Assembly (NCBI RefSeq): GCF_006385255.1
Contig: NZ_VFJE01000051.1
Coordinates: forward strand, 62,001 to 126,000
Direction of reading: 5' to 3'
From: Flavobacterium microcysteis
GTDB taxonomy: Bacteria > Bacteroidota > Bacteroidia > Flavobacteriales > Flavobacteriaceae
DNA: 64,000 bases
The first letter of the stretch is position 1. The number at the start of each line of letters is the position of its first letter. The position numbers were made by a program, and so were the translations under genes. Under the pieces are notes generated by a model that saw nothing but the letters and a program-made list of their open reading frames with translations, did no database searches and had not been told where the DNA came from. This document shows positions 1 to 8,365 of the stretch, piece by piece.

Positions 1-1124
1 TGGAAGTAAGCCCGGTTATTTCTGAAACCACCTTTGAAGATGTATCTTCTGATGAAGATTTAGGACCGTTTATTTCGCAATGGAATACTGCAAAAAAGAA
101 ATTGGTTTTAGTAGGAGTAAACGATCCGGATTCGATTGATGAAGCAGTGATAAACCATCTGGCGCAAGACCCGTCGGTAGTCGTGATGACCGAAACGACA
201 TCAAATCTGCACCATCCCAATTTTATAAACAATATCGACACCATAATCACGCCGTTTACTGATGAAGATTTTAAAGATTTCCAGCCGGAAATCCTACTGA
301 CTTTTGGCGGAATGGTCGTGTCAAAAAGAATCAAGGCTTTTTTAAGGAAATATAGGCCTAAAGCGCACTGGCATGTTGATACTTTACGGGCTTATGATAC
401 ATTTGGAGCGTTAACCAAGCATTTTATCACCCAACCGAATGATTTCCTAAACCGATTTTTGTCTGAAACGATTGTAGTATCTGATTATAATGCGAAAGCA
501 CAAGGGCTAAAAGCAATCAGAAAAGAAAAACACGACCTGTATCTTTCTAAAATACCATTCTCAGATTTTACTGTCTTTGATAAGGTAATTCCAAGTTTGC
601 CAAAAAACAGCCAGTTACAAATCAGCAATAGTTCTGCAATCCGTTATGCCCAATTGATCGACATCGACCCAAGCATAGCCGTTTTCTGCAACCGAGGAAC
701 AAGTGGTATTGATGGAAGTACCTCAACGGCAGTTGGTGCTGCATTAGCCAGCGGACAAGAAACAATCCTGATTACGGGTGATATCGGTTTCCTTTATGAT
801 AGTAATGCCTTATGGAACAACTATATTCCTAAAAACTTCAAAATTATCTTGCTTAATAATGGAGGTGGAGGCATTTTCAGGATTCTTCCGGGACATCAGG
901 AAACACCGGTTTTTAATACCTATTTTGAAACCTCGCATTGCCTGACCGGAGAACATTTGGCAAAAATGTACTTTTTTGATTATTTCTCCGCAAGCAATGA
1001 AACGACTTTAGAAAAAGGGCTTAAAGAGTTTTATGACAGCAAAAAGCCTTCAATATTGGAGATTTTTACGCCTACATTAGAAAACGATAAGATATTGCTG
1101 CAGTATTTTAAAGAATTGGTTTAA
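1..1124 (+). CDS. menD: MenD, 2-succinyl-5-enolpyruvyl-6-hydroxy-3-cyclohexene-1-carboxylate synthase (3' part)
   Basis: The reading frame is open from base 3 to the left edge, so about 373 C-terminal residues are visible and the start lies outside the window; the apparent TTG start at 102 is internal. MenD is a cytoplasmic thiamine-diphosphate enzyme that joins 2-oxoglutarate and isochorismate in menaquinone synthesis. The cofactor-binding segment GDIGFLYDSNALWNN, followed by NNGGGGIFRILPG, is characteristic of MenD, as is the RGTSGIDGSTSTAVG stretch before it. Other men genes follow at 6977 (menB), 9913 (menA) and 12858 (menC), supporting the call. Confident family assignment; completeness cannot be judged. 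Confidence 0.95.
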   Translation, partial: EVSPVISETTFEDVSSDEDLGPFISQWNTAKKKLVLVGVNDPDSIDEAVINHLAQDPSVVVMTETTSNLHHPNFINNIDTIITPFTDEDFKDFQPEILLTFGGMVVSKRIKAFLRKYRPKAHWHVDTLRAYDTFGALTKHFITQPNDFLNRFLSETIVVSDYNAKAQGLKAIRKEKHDLYLSKIPFSDFTVFDKVIPSLPKNSQLQISNSSAIRYAQLIDIDPSIAVFCNRGTSGIDGSTSTAVGAALASGQETILITGDIGFLYDSNALWNNYIPKNFKIILLNNGGGGIFRILPGHQETPVFNTYFETSHCLTGEHLAKMYFFDYFSASNETTLEKGLKEFYDSKKPSILEIFTPTLENDKILLQYFKELV

Positions 1125-1171
1125 GAATAGCCTTAATTTAACAGGTTCAATATTATTTGCATATAAGATTG

Positions 1172-1179
1172 TACCTTTG
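1172..1179 (+). promoter_or_regulatory. Candidate -7 promoter box TACCTTTG
   Basis: TACCTTTG matches the Bacteroidota -7 consensus TAnnTTTG, 37 bases before the S1-domain gene. A TTTG lies only 12 bases upstream, closer than the usual spacing of about 20, so the -33 element is uncertain. Confidence 0.4.
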
Positions 1180-1215
1180 CCCTCTGCAACTTAGAAACTT
1201 TGCAATAGAAAAGAA

Positions 1216-2049
1216 ATGATTGAAATAGGAAAATACAATACGCTGACAATTGACAGGGACACGCAAGTCGGACTGTTTTTAACCGATGGTAAAGACGATG
1301 TCTTGCTACCCAATAAATATGTCCCGAAAGTATTTGAAATAGGAGAAGAAATTGAAGTTTTCGTATATCTTGACCACGAAGAAAGGCCAGTAGCTACGAC
1401 TTTAAGACCCTACATCCAGCTTAATGAATTTGCACTTTTAAGAGTCAATTACATTAACAATGTGGGAGCTTTTATGGATTGGGGACTGGAAAAAGATGTC
1501 CTTGTTCCGTTTAAAGAACAAGCACGCCCAATGGAAAAAGGAAAACGCTATCTGGTGTTCCTTTACATGGACGAAAAAACAAACCGACTCGTTGCTTCCA
1601 GCAAGACAAACCAATTCCTGAATAATGAAGAACTTACTGTTGAAGTAGGAGAGGAAGTCGACCTTATTGTTTCGCATATTACAGACTTGGGAATCAATGT
1701 CATTATCAACGAACAGCACAAAGGACTGATCTATAAGGATGAAGTATACGATGACCGTATCAGAACCGGCGACCGTTTGCGTGGTTATATCAAAGCCATC
1801 CGTCCGGGCAACAAAATCGATGTGGCTTTACAGAAACAAGGCTTTGATGCCGTAGAACCCAATGCCGAAAAAATCATGGATGAGCTTCGTGCTAGTAGAG
1901 GTTTTCTCCGACTGAACGATGATAGCCATCCGGAAGACATCAAAACGGTGTTGAAAATGAGTAAAAAAACGTTTAAAAAGGCAATAGGGGTGCTGTATAA
2001 GCAAAAACTAATTGAAATAAAAGAAGACGGAATTTACCTTGTAAAGTAA
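1216..2049 (+). CDS. CvfB-type S1 RNA-binding protein
   Basis: A 277-residue cytoplasmic protein with the CvfB/YitL layout: three S1-like OB folds (about residues 1-65, 70-135 and 145-210; the second contains VGAFMDWGLEKDVLVP, typical of S1) followed by a C-terminal winged helix (about 220-277, with TVLKMSKKTFKKAIGVLYKQ). CvfB family proteins bind RNA and influence virulence or stress gene expression in Firmicutes; the role in Bacteroidota is unknown. It stands 91 bases after menD and has its own candidate promoter box. Length matches the family. Family call is firm, the biological role is inference. Confidence 0.85.
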   Translation: MIEIGKYNTLTIDRDTQVGLFLTDGKDDVLLPNKYVPKVFEIGEEIEVFVYLDHEERPVATTLRPYIQLNEFALLRVNYINNVGAFMDWGLEKDVLVPFKEQARPMEKGKRYLVFLYMDEKTNRLVASSKTNQFLNNEELTVEVGEEVDLIVSHITDLGINVIINEQHKGLIYKDEVYDDRIRTGDRLRGYIKAIRPGNKIDVALQKQGFDAVEPNAEKIMDELRASRGFLRLNDDSHPEDIKTVLKMSKKTFKKAIGVLYKQKLIEIKEDGIYLVK

Positions 2050-2082
2050 TAAGATTTTAAATAGAAAAAGAGAGTTTTTTAC

Positions 2083-2090
2083 TACTTTTG
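2083..2090 (+). promoter_or_regulatory. Candidate -7 promoter box TACTTTTG
   Basis: TACTTTTG matches TAnnTTTG and lies 25 bases before the barrel gene at 2116. No clear -33 TTTG is seen at the right distance. Confidence 0.35.
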
Positions 2091-2115
2091 CCGACTAATT
2101 AAAATCTCATCCAAA

Positions 2116-2691
2116 ATGAAAAAAATTTACGTTCTATTTCTTCTCTCTGCCCACACAATTTTTGCTCAGGATTTTTCCGTTGAAAAATCAACATTTTCAT
2201 TCCAGACCGGACTTGTCGGTTTTTGGTTGAATAATGAAAGCAGGCTTTCTGATAAATTTACGCTAAGGACTGAGATAGGACTCGATGTTTTTACACAGAA
2301 AGATAATGATAAGAATCCCGATTTCGATGCTCTCGTACCTGTAATTACTTTTGAGCCACGTTGGTATTATAATCTTGAAAAAAGAGGAACTGACGGAAAG
2401 AACATACATAATAATGCAGCAAACTTTGTAACTCTTATGGTAAGCTATCGTCCGGATTGGTTTGTCATTACAGGAGTTGAAAATGCTTATTTGAATCATC
2501 AGGTAGCTGTTGTTCCAAAATGGGGAATCAAAAGAAATATAGGAAAAAGTGATTTTAACTATGAACTTGGTGCAGGTTTAGGATATAATTTTATGCTAAA
2601 CAAAAAACATTCTTTTGATGATTCTGGAGAAGTTTGGCTCGACCTTCATGCAAGAATAGGATATACCTTTAAAAGTTCAAGAAAAAAATAA
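2116..2691 (+). CDS. Small outer-membrane beta-barrel-like protein, function unknown
   Basis: A 191-residue protein with an N-terminal signal peptide (MKKIYVLFLLSAHTIFAQ, cleavage probably after the Ala of FAQ, the usual Flavobacteria form). The mature part alternates aromatic/hydrophobic and polar residues in short strands (FSFQTGLVGFWLNN, TLRTEIGLDVF, FNYELGAGLGYNF, WLDLHARIGYTF), as expected of an eight-stranded outer-membrane barrel. It ends RIGYTFKSSRKK rather than in a terminal aromatic. I do not recognise a specific family. It is alone between a candidate promoter and a clear terminator, so it is probably monocistronic. Confidence 0.7.
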   Translation: MKKIYVLFLLSAHTIFAQDFSVEKSTFSFQTGLVGFWLNNESRLSDKFTLRTEIGLDVFTQKDNDKNPDFDALVPVITFEPRWYYNLEKRGTDGKNIHNNAANFVTLMVSYRPDWFVITGVENAYLNHQVAVVPKWGIKRNIGKSDFNYELGAGLGYNFMLNKKHSFDDSGEVWLDLHARIGYTFKSSRKK

Positions 2692-2695
2692 TTTA

Positions 2696-2729
2696 AAAAG
2701 CTTTCTCAATTAAGAGGGAGCTTTTTTTT
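2696..2729 (+). terminator. Rho-independent terminator
   Basis: A 12-base-pair stem (with two G-U pairs) around the loop AATTAA, arms 2696-2707 and 2714-2725, followed by a T run. It starts five bases after the barrel gene stop. Confidence 0.85.
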
Positions 2730-2730
2730 A

Positions 2731-2861
2731 GGTGCTAAGTTGCTAAGGTTCTGAGGCACTAAGTTTATTGACTTCTCAAATTGCGTTAATTTCTTTAATC
2801 CGCATTGATCAGCGTTTTAAAAAAAGGTGCTAAGACGCTAAGATTCTGAGGTGCTGAGTTT
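2731..2861. repeat. Two direct copies of a 36-base GCTAAG-type intergenic repeat
   Basis: Copies at 2731-2766 and 2826-2861 agree at 30 of 36 positions (core GGTGCTAAG, then GCTAAG, TTCTGAGG, AGTTT). Each is built of four degenerate 8-9 base units resembling GTGCTAAG. A third, more diverged copy is at 58648. There is no reading frame of note here. Function unknown. Confidence 0.75.
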
Positions 2862-2886
2862 TTGTGTTTTTTACAGGTAAAGGTGT

Positions 2887-2920
2887 TTTGAGTTTTATAA
2901 AAGAATATTTCATACATTTG
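2887..2920 (+). promoter_or_regulatory. Bacteroidota-type promoter for the DOPA-dioxygenase-like gene
   Basis: TTTG at 2887-2890 and TACATTTG at 2913-2920 are 22 bases apart, close to the -33 TTTG / -7 TAnnTTTG pattern. The -7 box ends 20 bases before the TTG start at 2941. Confidence 0.5.
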
Positions 2921-2940
2921 TATATACAAATATTATAGAA

Positions 2941-3819
2941 TTGAAACGTTCGCATTTTATACAAACGATAACAGGAGGAATAGCTATGGCATCACTACAG
3001 CCTTTTTATAATTGGACACAGGGCTTAAACGAAGAAGATATAAAACACCCGGTATTATTTATTGGGCATGGTTCGCCCATGAATGGGATAGAAGACAATG
3101 AGTTTTCCCAAAACTGGGCCAAAATGGGAAAGGAAATTCCCAAACCCAAAGCAGTTCTGGTCATTTCAGCACATTGGCTCACACGTGGTACGCATATTAC
3201 GGCCATGAACAACCCCAAAACAATCCATGATTTTGGAGGTTTTCCGCAAGCGTTGTTTGATGTACAATATCCGGCGAAAGGCAACCCGGAGTTGGCTGCA
3301 GAAACTGCCAAATTGATTCATTCTACAGATGTTGGCCTTGACCATGATTGGGGACTCGACCACGGCACCTGGACAGTAGTAAGGCATATGTATCCGGATG
3401 CTGATATTCCGGTACTGCAATTGAGTATTGATTATAACAAGCCAGCACAATATCATTACGATCTGGCAAAACAAATAGCGCTGCTTCGCAAAAAAGGCGT
3501 ATTGATTATCGGAAGCGGGAATATGGTGCATAACCTCCGTATGGTTGACTGGAAAAAATTACGAGAACCCGAATATGGTTTTGATTGGGCCATCGAAATG
3601 AATGACATCTTTAAGCAGAAAATAGAAAACCGAGACCACAAAGCCCTAATCGATTACGAAAATCTAAGCAAAGCATCAAAACTAGCCGTGCCAACACCAG
3701 ATCATTATTATCCGATGCTGTATTCGCTTGCCTTGCAAGATAATCAGGAAGACACGACTTTCTTTAACGATAAGCTCGTAGGCGGTTCCTTAAACATGAC
3801 ATCCGTAAAAATAGGCTGA
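2941..3819 (+). CDS. ygiD: 4,5-DOPA dioxygenase extradiol family protein (YgiD-like)
   Basis: A 292-residue member of the LigB/DODA superfamily of metal-dependent extradiol dioxygenases. Conserved metal-site histidines are visible in HPVLFIGHGSPMNG (about residues 36-49), SAHW, DHGTW and GSGNMVHNL. The start chosen is TTG, which gives MKRSHFIQTITGGIAMASLQ, a short leader resembling those of other Bacteroidota homologs; an internal ATG at residue 16 is the alternative. Bacterial YgiD opens the ring of L-DOPA in vitro, but its natural substrate is not settled. The stop directly abuts the stop of the convergent sterol-desaturase gene. Confidence 0.85.
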   Translation: MKRSHFIQTITGGIAMASLQPFYNWTQGLNEEDIKHPVLFIGHGSPMNGIEDNEFSQNWAKMGKEIPKPKAVLVISAHWLTRGTHITAMNNPKTIHDFGGFPQALFDVQYPAKGNPELAAETAKLIHSTDVGLDHDWGLDHGTWTVVRHMYPDADIPVLQLSIDYNKPAQYHYDLAKQIALLRKKGVLIIGSGNMVHNLRMVDWKKLREPEYGFDWAIEMNDIFKQKIENRDHKALIDYENLSKASKLAVPTPDHYYPMLYSLALQDNQEDTTFFNDKLVGGSLNMTSVKIG

Positions 3820-5046
3820 TTATCTTTTAGCCGTTTCCATTTGCAATACGAGGTTTTGATATTTTCGACTTAATGAGAACATCTTCTCCGCAGCTACCAT
3901 GATAATTACAGGAACAAGGAAATATTCCGCAAGATTTTCAATATAAAGCAAATAGGTGGAAAGGATAAAAAGTCTTGAATATTCCAGATAATAAATCCAT
4001 TTGCGCTGTTCCAACAGTGCTCCACAGTTGATTAGCGTAATAATGATAAAAGAAAGTCCGAAAATCTTGTCATAGAAGCCAAGGCTGTTAAAATAGTACG
4101 TAAAAACAGTCAGGATAAGCGTACTGACGGCAAGCTGTATGTATAAATAATTTCGAAACTTAAGTCGGTGGCTACGATCGGTTTTGTCTTGAAGAAAACG
4201 TTCTTCCAACATCGGTCGGATATCTTGATCCATTGCTGCTGGACTACCAAAAACGGCATCCCATCTTGCCTTAAATCCTTTGGAACGTTTCCAAAGCTCA
4301 TATATTTCAAAATAATAATGGAAATGCTGCCATAAGAAGCTATAGCTTTTTAGTGGATGGGTCAATCCGTATTTTGGTTTTTCTTCTTCTTCCTGGAAAG
4401 TTCCAAACATTCGGTCCCAAAAAGTAAACATATCGCCATAATTCTTATCCAGGTATTTTTCATCCGAAGCATGATGAACGCCATGTACAGATGGAGTTAC
4501 AAAGATATATTCCAGCCATTTTATGCGTCCGATGACCTGCGTATGCGTGAAAAAGGAGTAAGCCCCGTGAACAATCAGCATTGTAATAACCATTTTCGGG
4601 TGGAAACCGATAAAAGGCAGTATGCACCAAAATCCAGTCCTGATTATAGCCTGAAAAGTCGTAATTCTGGCAGCAGCTGTAAAATTGAATTCTTCACTGT
4701 GATGGTGTACAATGTGCGCTGCCCAAAAAAAGTTTACTTCATGCCCGAGCCTATGATACCAATACCATACAAAATCGGTAGCTAGAATAAGCCCGACCCA
4801 AATCCAGAAATTGCTCGGGATATCAAAAATTCGGTAGTGCTCATAGATATAGTAGAAAAGCTGGTAGAAACTTGCTGCTATAAAAAGGTTGATAAGGCGT
4901 TCTGCCAGACCAATACTGATGTTTGAAACAGAACTTTCGTAATTGAAGATTTCCGGACGTTTCCTGCGTTGTGCTAATTTATATTCTAAATAGACGAAAA
5001 GGAAAAAAGCAGGCATCGCAAATGCCAGAAAATTAATGTTTTCCAT
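3820..5046 (-). CDS. Sterol desaturase / fatty acid hydroxylase family membrane protein
   Basis: A 408-residue integral membrane di-iron enzyme. The histidine clusters HRLGH, HIVHHHS and HGVHH, spread over about residues 118-195, are the iron ligands that define the fatty-acid hydroxylase superfamily. Several membrane helices flank them (residues 5-22, 50-75, 80-95, 140-160) and a further group of helices follows at about 310-390, making it longer than the minimal family member. Substrate cannot be told: sterol, carotenoid, fatty acid or ether lipid are all possible. It is convergent with the preceding dioxygenase with no base between the stops. Confidence 0.85.
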   Translation of the reverse strand: MENINFLAFAMPAFFLFVYLEYKLAQRRKRPEIFNYESSVSNISIGLAERLINLFIAASFYQLFYYIYEHYRIFDIPSNFWIWVGLILATDFVWYWYHRLGHEVNFFWAAHIVHHHSEEFNFTAAARITTFQAIIRTGFWCILPFIGFHPKMVITMLIVHGAYSFFTHTQVIGRIKWLEYIFVTPSVHGVHHASDEKYLDKNYGDMFTFWDRMFGTFQEEEEKPKYGLTHPLKSYSFLWQHFHYYFEIYELWKRSKGFKARWDAVFGSPAAMDQDIRPMLEERFLQDKTDRSHRLKFRNYLYIQLAVSTLILTVFTYYFNSLGFYDKIFGLSFIIITLINCGALLEQRKWIYYLEYSRLFILSTYLLYIENLAEYFLVPVIIMVAAEKMFSLSRKYQNLVLQMETAKR

Positions 5047-5291
5047 ATCCCATTATGTTTTAGTGGTACTTTATAAAAGGCTCATTTTTAGAGCTTTTGT
5101 AGGATAAAGTTATCAAAAAAAAGTAGAGGACTGGATAAGCAACTTATCAACCGCTGTTCATAAATTTCCGAAATTCGGTCGCATTTTATCGAAAGGGAAA
5201 CAATAAGAAACATTTTCTGAAGAGTCAGCAAAATAAGCTTTTCAAAATTACACATTGTATAATTTTAAAAGAGCAAACTTTAACAGTTTTT

Positions 5292-5720
5292 CTATTCGAT
5301 TTCGATGTGAGGATTGATTTCTAACAGCGCATCGATGAATTCCTGCTTGCGTTTTGGCGAAATATAAATGTCGTCAAATTTGCCATATTTGATAACAAGA
5401 CCTTTACTTCCCAGGGCAGGCTTGAGGCTTGAATGTACAAACCATTTCTTTTGGTGTACTATGGCGTTGATTTTATAAATATCAATTTTCCCACGTATAG
5501 GGCCTGAGGTATAATGAAGAAAAGAGTTTTTGATTGCATATTTGGTATCCAAAAGAATCCATAGAATGAGAAGAGCACAAAGTGCTACGATAATAATAGG
5601 GATAAACATTTCGCCCCAAATTTGATTAGGCGTAAAAAAAGGAGTTGCGATTAAAAATACGACAATCAGCCACAGCATAGTGACAGTAGGAATATGATGG
5701 TCAGAATAAAATTTTTTCAT
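5292..5720 (-). CDS. YyaB-like PH-domain membrane protein
   Basis: A 142-residue protein with two N-terminal membrane helices (about residues 13-30 and 38-58) and a C-terminal bacterial PH-like domain (about 60-140, with SFLHYTSGPIRGKIDIYKI and GLVIKYGKFDDIYISPKRKQEF). This pattern matches small YyaB-type PH proteins of unknown function. It lies downstream of the C1 peptidase gene, from which a terminator separates it, so it is probably transcribed separately. Confidence 0.75.
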   Translation of the reverse strand: MKKFYSDHHIPTVTMLWLIVVFLIATPFFTPNQIWGEMFIPIIIVALCALLILWILLDTKYAIKNSFLHYTSGPIRGKIDIYKINAIVHQKKWFVHSSLKPALGSKGLVIKYGKFDDIYISPKRKQEFIDALLEINPHIEIE

Positions 5721-5754
5721 CTTTAAATTTAAGAAAATAGATCAAACAAAAAAA

Positions 5755-5774
5755 TCGGGATTAAAAAATCCCGA
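5755..5774 (-). terminator. Terminator after the C1 peptidase gene
   Basis: Stem TCGGGA/TCCCGA with an 8-base A-rich loop; on the minus strand it is followed by a run of seven T. Confidence 0.75.
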
Positions 5775-5797
5775 CTCTTTTTTTAGAATTAAAAGAA

Positions 5798-6907
5798 TTA
5801 GACTCCTAGCTCTTTTTTAGTTTTTTTCATAAGTCCGTCTTTATGTAGTAATACGGAAATAGCTTTTAATCTTAGATATGGAACGCTCATGTAAATATAA
5901 CCGTCATTTCCAAGGTTTTTAGAACCCCATGAATTTTTTACCTTATAGTAAATATTACCTTTTTGGTCTTTTACTTTTCCAACAATATGCATCAAATGGT
6001 CGTCAGTAGTATTGTAATTTTCAAATTCTTGCTGACGGAATTCAGGAGTGATGCTCTTTTCAGCCTTGATTTCTGTAAGAATCGTTTTCTCATCAGCTTC
6101 ATTTTCTGGGATGACAGCAATTCCGTTTTTCCCTGAAAAAGTCTTTTCACTTACATCAGCATCCAAAGCCAGTGTATAACCTTTATCCAAAGCATTGTCT
6201 ACGTTTTGTACAAACTCGTCAAGCGGCATGTTGTAAAAGCTTCCGTTAGAAAAATTGTCAGGAATGTCAAGGATAAAAGTCTTGTAGTAAGGCTCGTTTG
6301 TAAAAGACGTAATCGTAATATAGTCTTTCATATTAAGCTTGGTCATTTCCAGGAAACTCTTTGGAGTATATTTTTTTCCATCATAAGTAAACTCAGTTAC
6401 TGTAGCGCCCATATATTTGTCCAATATAGCTTCTACATCCGTTTTCCATTTCGGATCTAGTTTTTTGGACGGATTGGCATATTTCTTTAGCAAATCCTCT
6501 AATTCCTTCGCCATTTTTGAATGGTCGTGTTTGGTAGCATTTCCTACCAATCCTGAATATGCAGTCAAAGGCACGATACCAAATTCCTTGGCACTATTGA
6601 TAACATCATGATTAAGTCCGCCTTCGCCAAATTGCGCTTTTCCTTGACGCATCACATAATTCCATGCCTTTTTAGGGTAGGTATTACGGACATTGTACAT
6701 CTCAGAAAGGTCAATTTTTCTGCCGGTTGTTCTGATAATTTCAGCTTCCAGAAAAGAAGTAGACGAAAAGCTCCAGCAAGTTCCGGTAATATCCTGAGAA
6801 ATCACAGGAGTCGCTTCAATGTCCTTAACGGTTTGGAATTCATACTTTTGAGAATATGCTGAAAAAGCAAATGCAAGCAAAGCAATAGGTAAGAAAGTCT
6901 GTCTCAT
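5798..6907 (-). CDS. Secreted C1-family (papain/bleomycin hydrolase-like) cysteine peptidase
   Basis: A 369-residue protein with a signal peptide (MRQTFLPIALLAFAFSAYSQ, cleaved after about residue 19). The active site is complete: Cys44 in TGTCWSFSS, His in DDHLMHIVGK (about 310) and Asn in VKNSWGSK (about 330). The large insert between Cys and His and the DHLMH pattern place it nearer to bleomycin hydrolase/PepC than to cathepsins. PepC enzymes are normally cytoplasmic hexamers, so export to the periplasm or surface is notable. Monocistronic, with its own terminator. Confidence 0.9.
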   Translation of the reverse strand: MRQTFLPIALLAFAFSAYSQKYEFQTVKDIEATPVISQDITGTCWSFSSTSFLEAEIIRTTGRKIDLSEMYNVRNTYPKKAWNYVMRQGKAQFGEGGLNHDVINSAKEFGIVPLTAYSGLVGNATKHDHSKMAKELEDLLKKYANPSKKLDPKWKTDVEAILDKYMGATVTEFTYDGKKYTPKSFLEMTKLNMKDYITITSFTNEPYYKTFILDIPDNFSNGSFYNMPLDEFVQNVDNALDKGYTLALDADVSEKTFSGKNGIAVIPENEADEKTILTEIKAEKSITPEFRQQEFENYNTTDDHLMHIVGKVKDQKGNIYYKVKNSWGSKNLGNDGYIYMSVPYLRLKAISVLLHKDGLMKKTKKELGV

Positions 6908-6976
6908 TTATATTTTAATTTTTGTTATTCGTAGTCTGTAAAAAATGATTTATTTTTACGCTAAAATAGTATAAAA

Positions 6977-7816
6977 ATGAGTTCAATAAACTGGGAAACT
7001 GTTAAAGATTTTGAAGATATAACCTATAAAAAGTCTAATGGCGTTGCAAGAATCGCTTTTAACCGTCCGGATGTAAGGAATGCTTTCCGTCCAAAAACGA
7101 CAAGCGAACTGTATCAGGCTTTTTACGATGCACAGGAAGATACATCAATTGGCGTTGTCCTGCTTTCTGCTGAAGGACCATCCTCAAAAGATGGTGTTTA
7201 TTCTTTCTGCAGCGGTGGAGACCAAAAGGCGAGAGGACACCAAGGATATGTAGGCGATGACGGAATGCACCGTCTAAATATTTTAGAAGTGCAACGTCTG
7301 ATTCGTTTTATGCCTAAAGTTGTTATTGCTGTAGTTCCGGGATGGGCTGTTGGAGGCGGACATAGCCTTCATGTAGTTTGCGATTTGACATTAGCAAGTA
7401 AAGAACATGCTATTTTTAAGCAGACCGATGCTGACGTGACAAGTTTTGACGGAGGTTACGGTTCTGCGTATCTGGCAAAAATGGTCGGACAGAAAAAAGC
7501 CAGAGAGATTTTCTTTTTAGGAAGAAATTATTCAGCTCAGGACGCTTTTGAAATGGGAATGGTTAATGCCGTAATTCCTCATGCTGAATTAGAAGATACA
7601 GCTTATGAATGGGCTCAGGAAATCTTGGCTAAATCGCCAACTTCTATAAAAATGCTCAAGTTTGCCATGAATCTTACAGATGATGGTATGGTTGGACAGC
7701 AGGTTTTTGCAGGTGAAGCAACTCGTCTGGCATATATGACAGATGAAGCAAAAGAAGGAAGAAATGCCTTTTTGGAAAAAAGAAAGCCTAACTTCGAGAA
7801 AAAATATTTGCCATAA
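6977..7816 (+). CDS. menB: MenB, 1,4-dihydroxy-2-naphthoyl-CoA synthase
   Basis: A 279-residue crotonase-fold enzyme that closes the second ring of the naphthoquinone from o-succinylbenzoyl-CoA. MenB-specific features are seen: FCSGGDQKARG near residue 76, PGWAVGGGHSLHVVCDLTLAS with the oxyanion-hole glycines, TDADVTSFDGGYGSAYLA, and the C-terminal LEKRKPNFEKKYLP that completes the neighbouring active site in the hexamer. Length matches the family. It is divergent from the C1 peptidase gene and followed 30 bases later by the PH-domain pair and then menA. Confidence 0.97.
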   Translation: MSSINWETVKDFEDITYKKSNGVARIAFNRPDVRNAFRPKTTSELYQAFYDAQEDTSIGVVLLSAEGPSSKDGVYSFCSGGDQKARGHQGYVGDDGMHRLNILEVQRLIRFMPKVVIAVVPGWAVGGGHSLHVVCDLTLASKEHAIFKQTDADVTSFDGGYGSAYLAKMVGQKKAREIFFLGRNYSAQDAFEMGMVNAVIPHAELEDTAYEWAQEILAKSPTSIKMLKFAMNLTDDGMVGQQVFAGEATRLAYMTDEAKEGRNAFLEKRKPNFEKKYLP

Positions 7817-7846
7817 CATACAATTTTCAGAAAACCCCCAAACGAA

Positions 7847-8365
7847 ATGGAGTTTACAAACGAAACCATTGACCTCAATCAGCTACCAAAGTTTGAAGAA
7901 GTACCTTTTTCTTCATTAAATAAAAACTACATCAAGGTCGTTTATATCAATATTGCTATTGTTTTATTGATTGTGGCTATTGGTATAGGTGCGTTGATTT
8001 ATTTTAATGAAGAATTTCAGGATACTCAAACCTATTTGTTTTTTGGGATTTCGTATGTGGTTTTTGCTTTGTTTTTGTATTTCAGTTCGATTATAGCCGT
8101 AAAAAGGCGTGCTTTTGCAATAAGAGAAAAAGATATCCTTTATAAAAGAGGCATACTTTCAACCACAACTACCATAATGCCTTTCAATAGAATTCAGCAT
8201 GTAGCCATGCATGAAGGCGCTTTTTCCAGAATATACAATCTGGCGCAAATCCAGATATTTACAGCTGGTGGTAGTACCAGTGATGTGAAAATTTCAGGAA
8301 TCGAAAAAGAAAAAGCAGAAAGTATCAAGGAAATGCTGATGCAGAAAATCCAAAATCAGATTTGA
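7847..8365 (+). CDS. PH-domain membrane protein, YdbS-like
   Basis: A 172-residue protein with two membrane helices (about residues 28-52 and 62-85) and one bacterial PH domain (bPH_2; about 88-165, with RAFAIREKDILYKRGILSTTTTIMPF and RIQHVAMHEGAFSR). It is the small partner of a YdbS/YdbT pair: its TGA stop overlaps the ATG of the next gene by one base (TGATG), which suggests translational coupling. In Bacillus the YdbS/YdbT homologs have been linked to resistance to a bacteriocin; a role here is not known. Confidence 0.85.
   Translation: MEFTNETIDLNQLPKFEEVPFSSLNKNYIKVVYINIAIVLLIVAIGIGALIYFNEEFQDTQTYLFFGISYVVFALFLYFSSIIAVKRRAFAIREKDILYKRGILSTTTTIMPFNRIQHVAMHEGAFSRIYNLAQIQIFTAGGSTSDVKISGIEKEKAESIKEMLMQKIQNQI

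Noticed and set aside
102-1124. A TTG start at 102 for menD
   Set aside because: The frame continues upstream to the window edge with MenD-like residues, so the gene is truncated by the window, not started there.
2731-2861. The direct repeats as a CRISPR array
   Set aside because: Only two diverged copies 59 bases apart, made of short internal units, and no cas genes are present.
4357-4785. 142-residue plus-strand frame opposite the desaturase gene
   Set aside because: Runs through the conserved His-cluster codons of the minus-strand desaturase and starts with a Phe-rich run; no domain.
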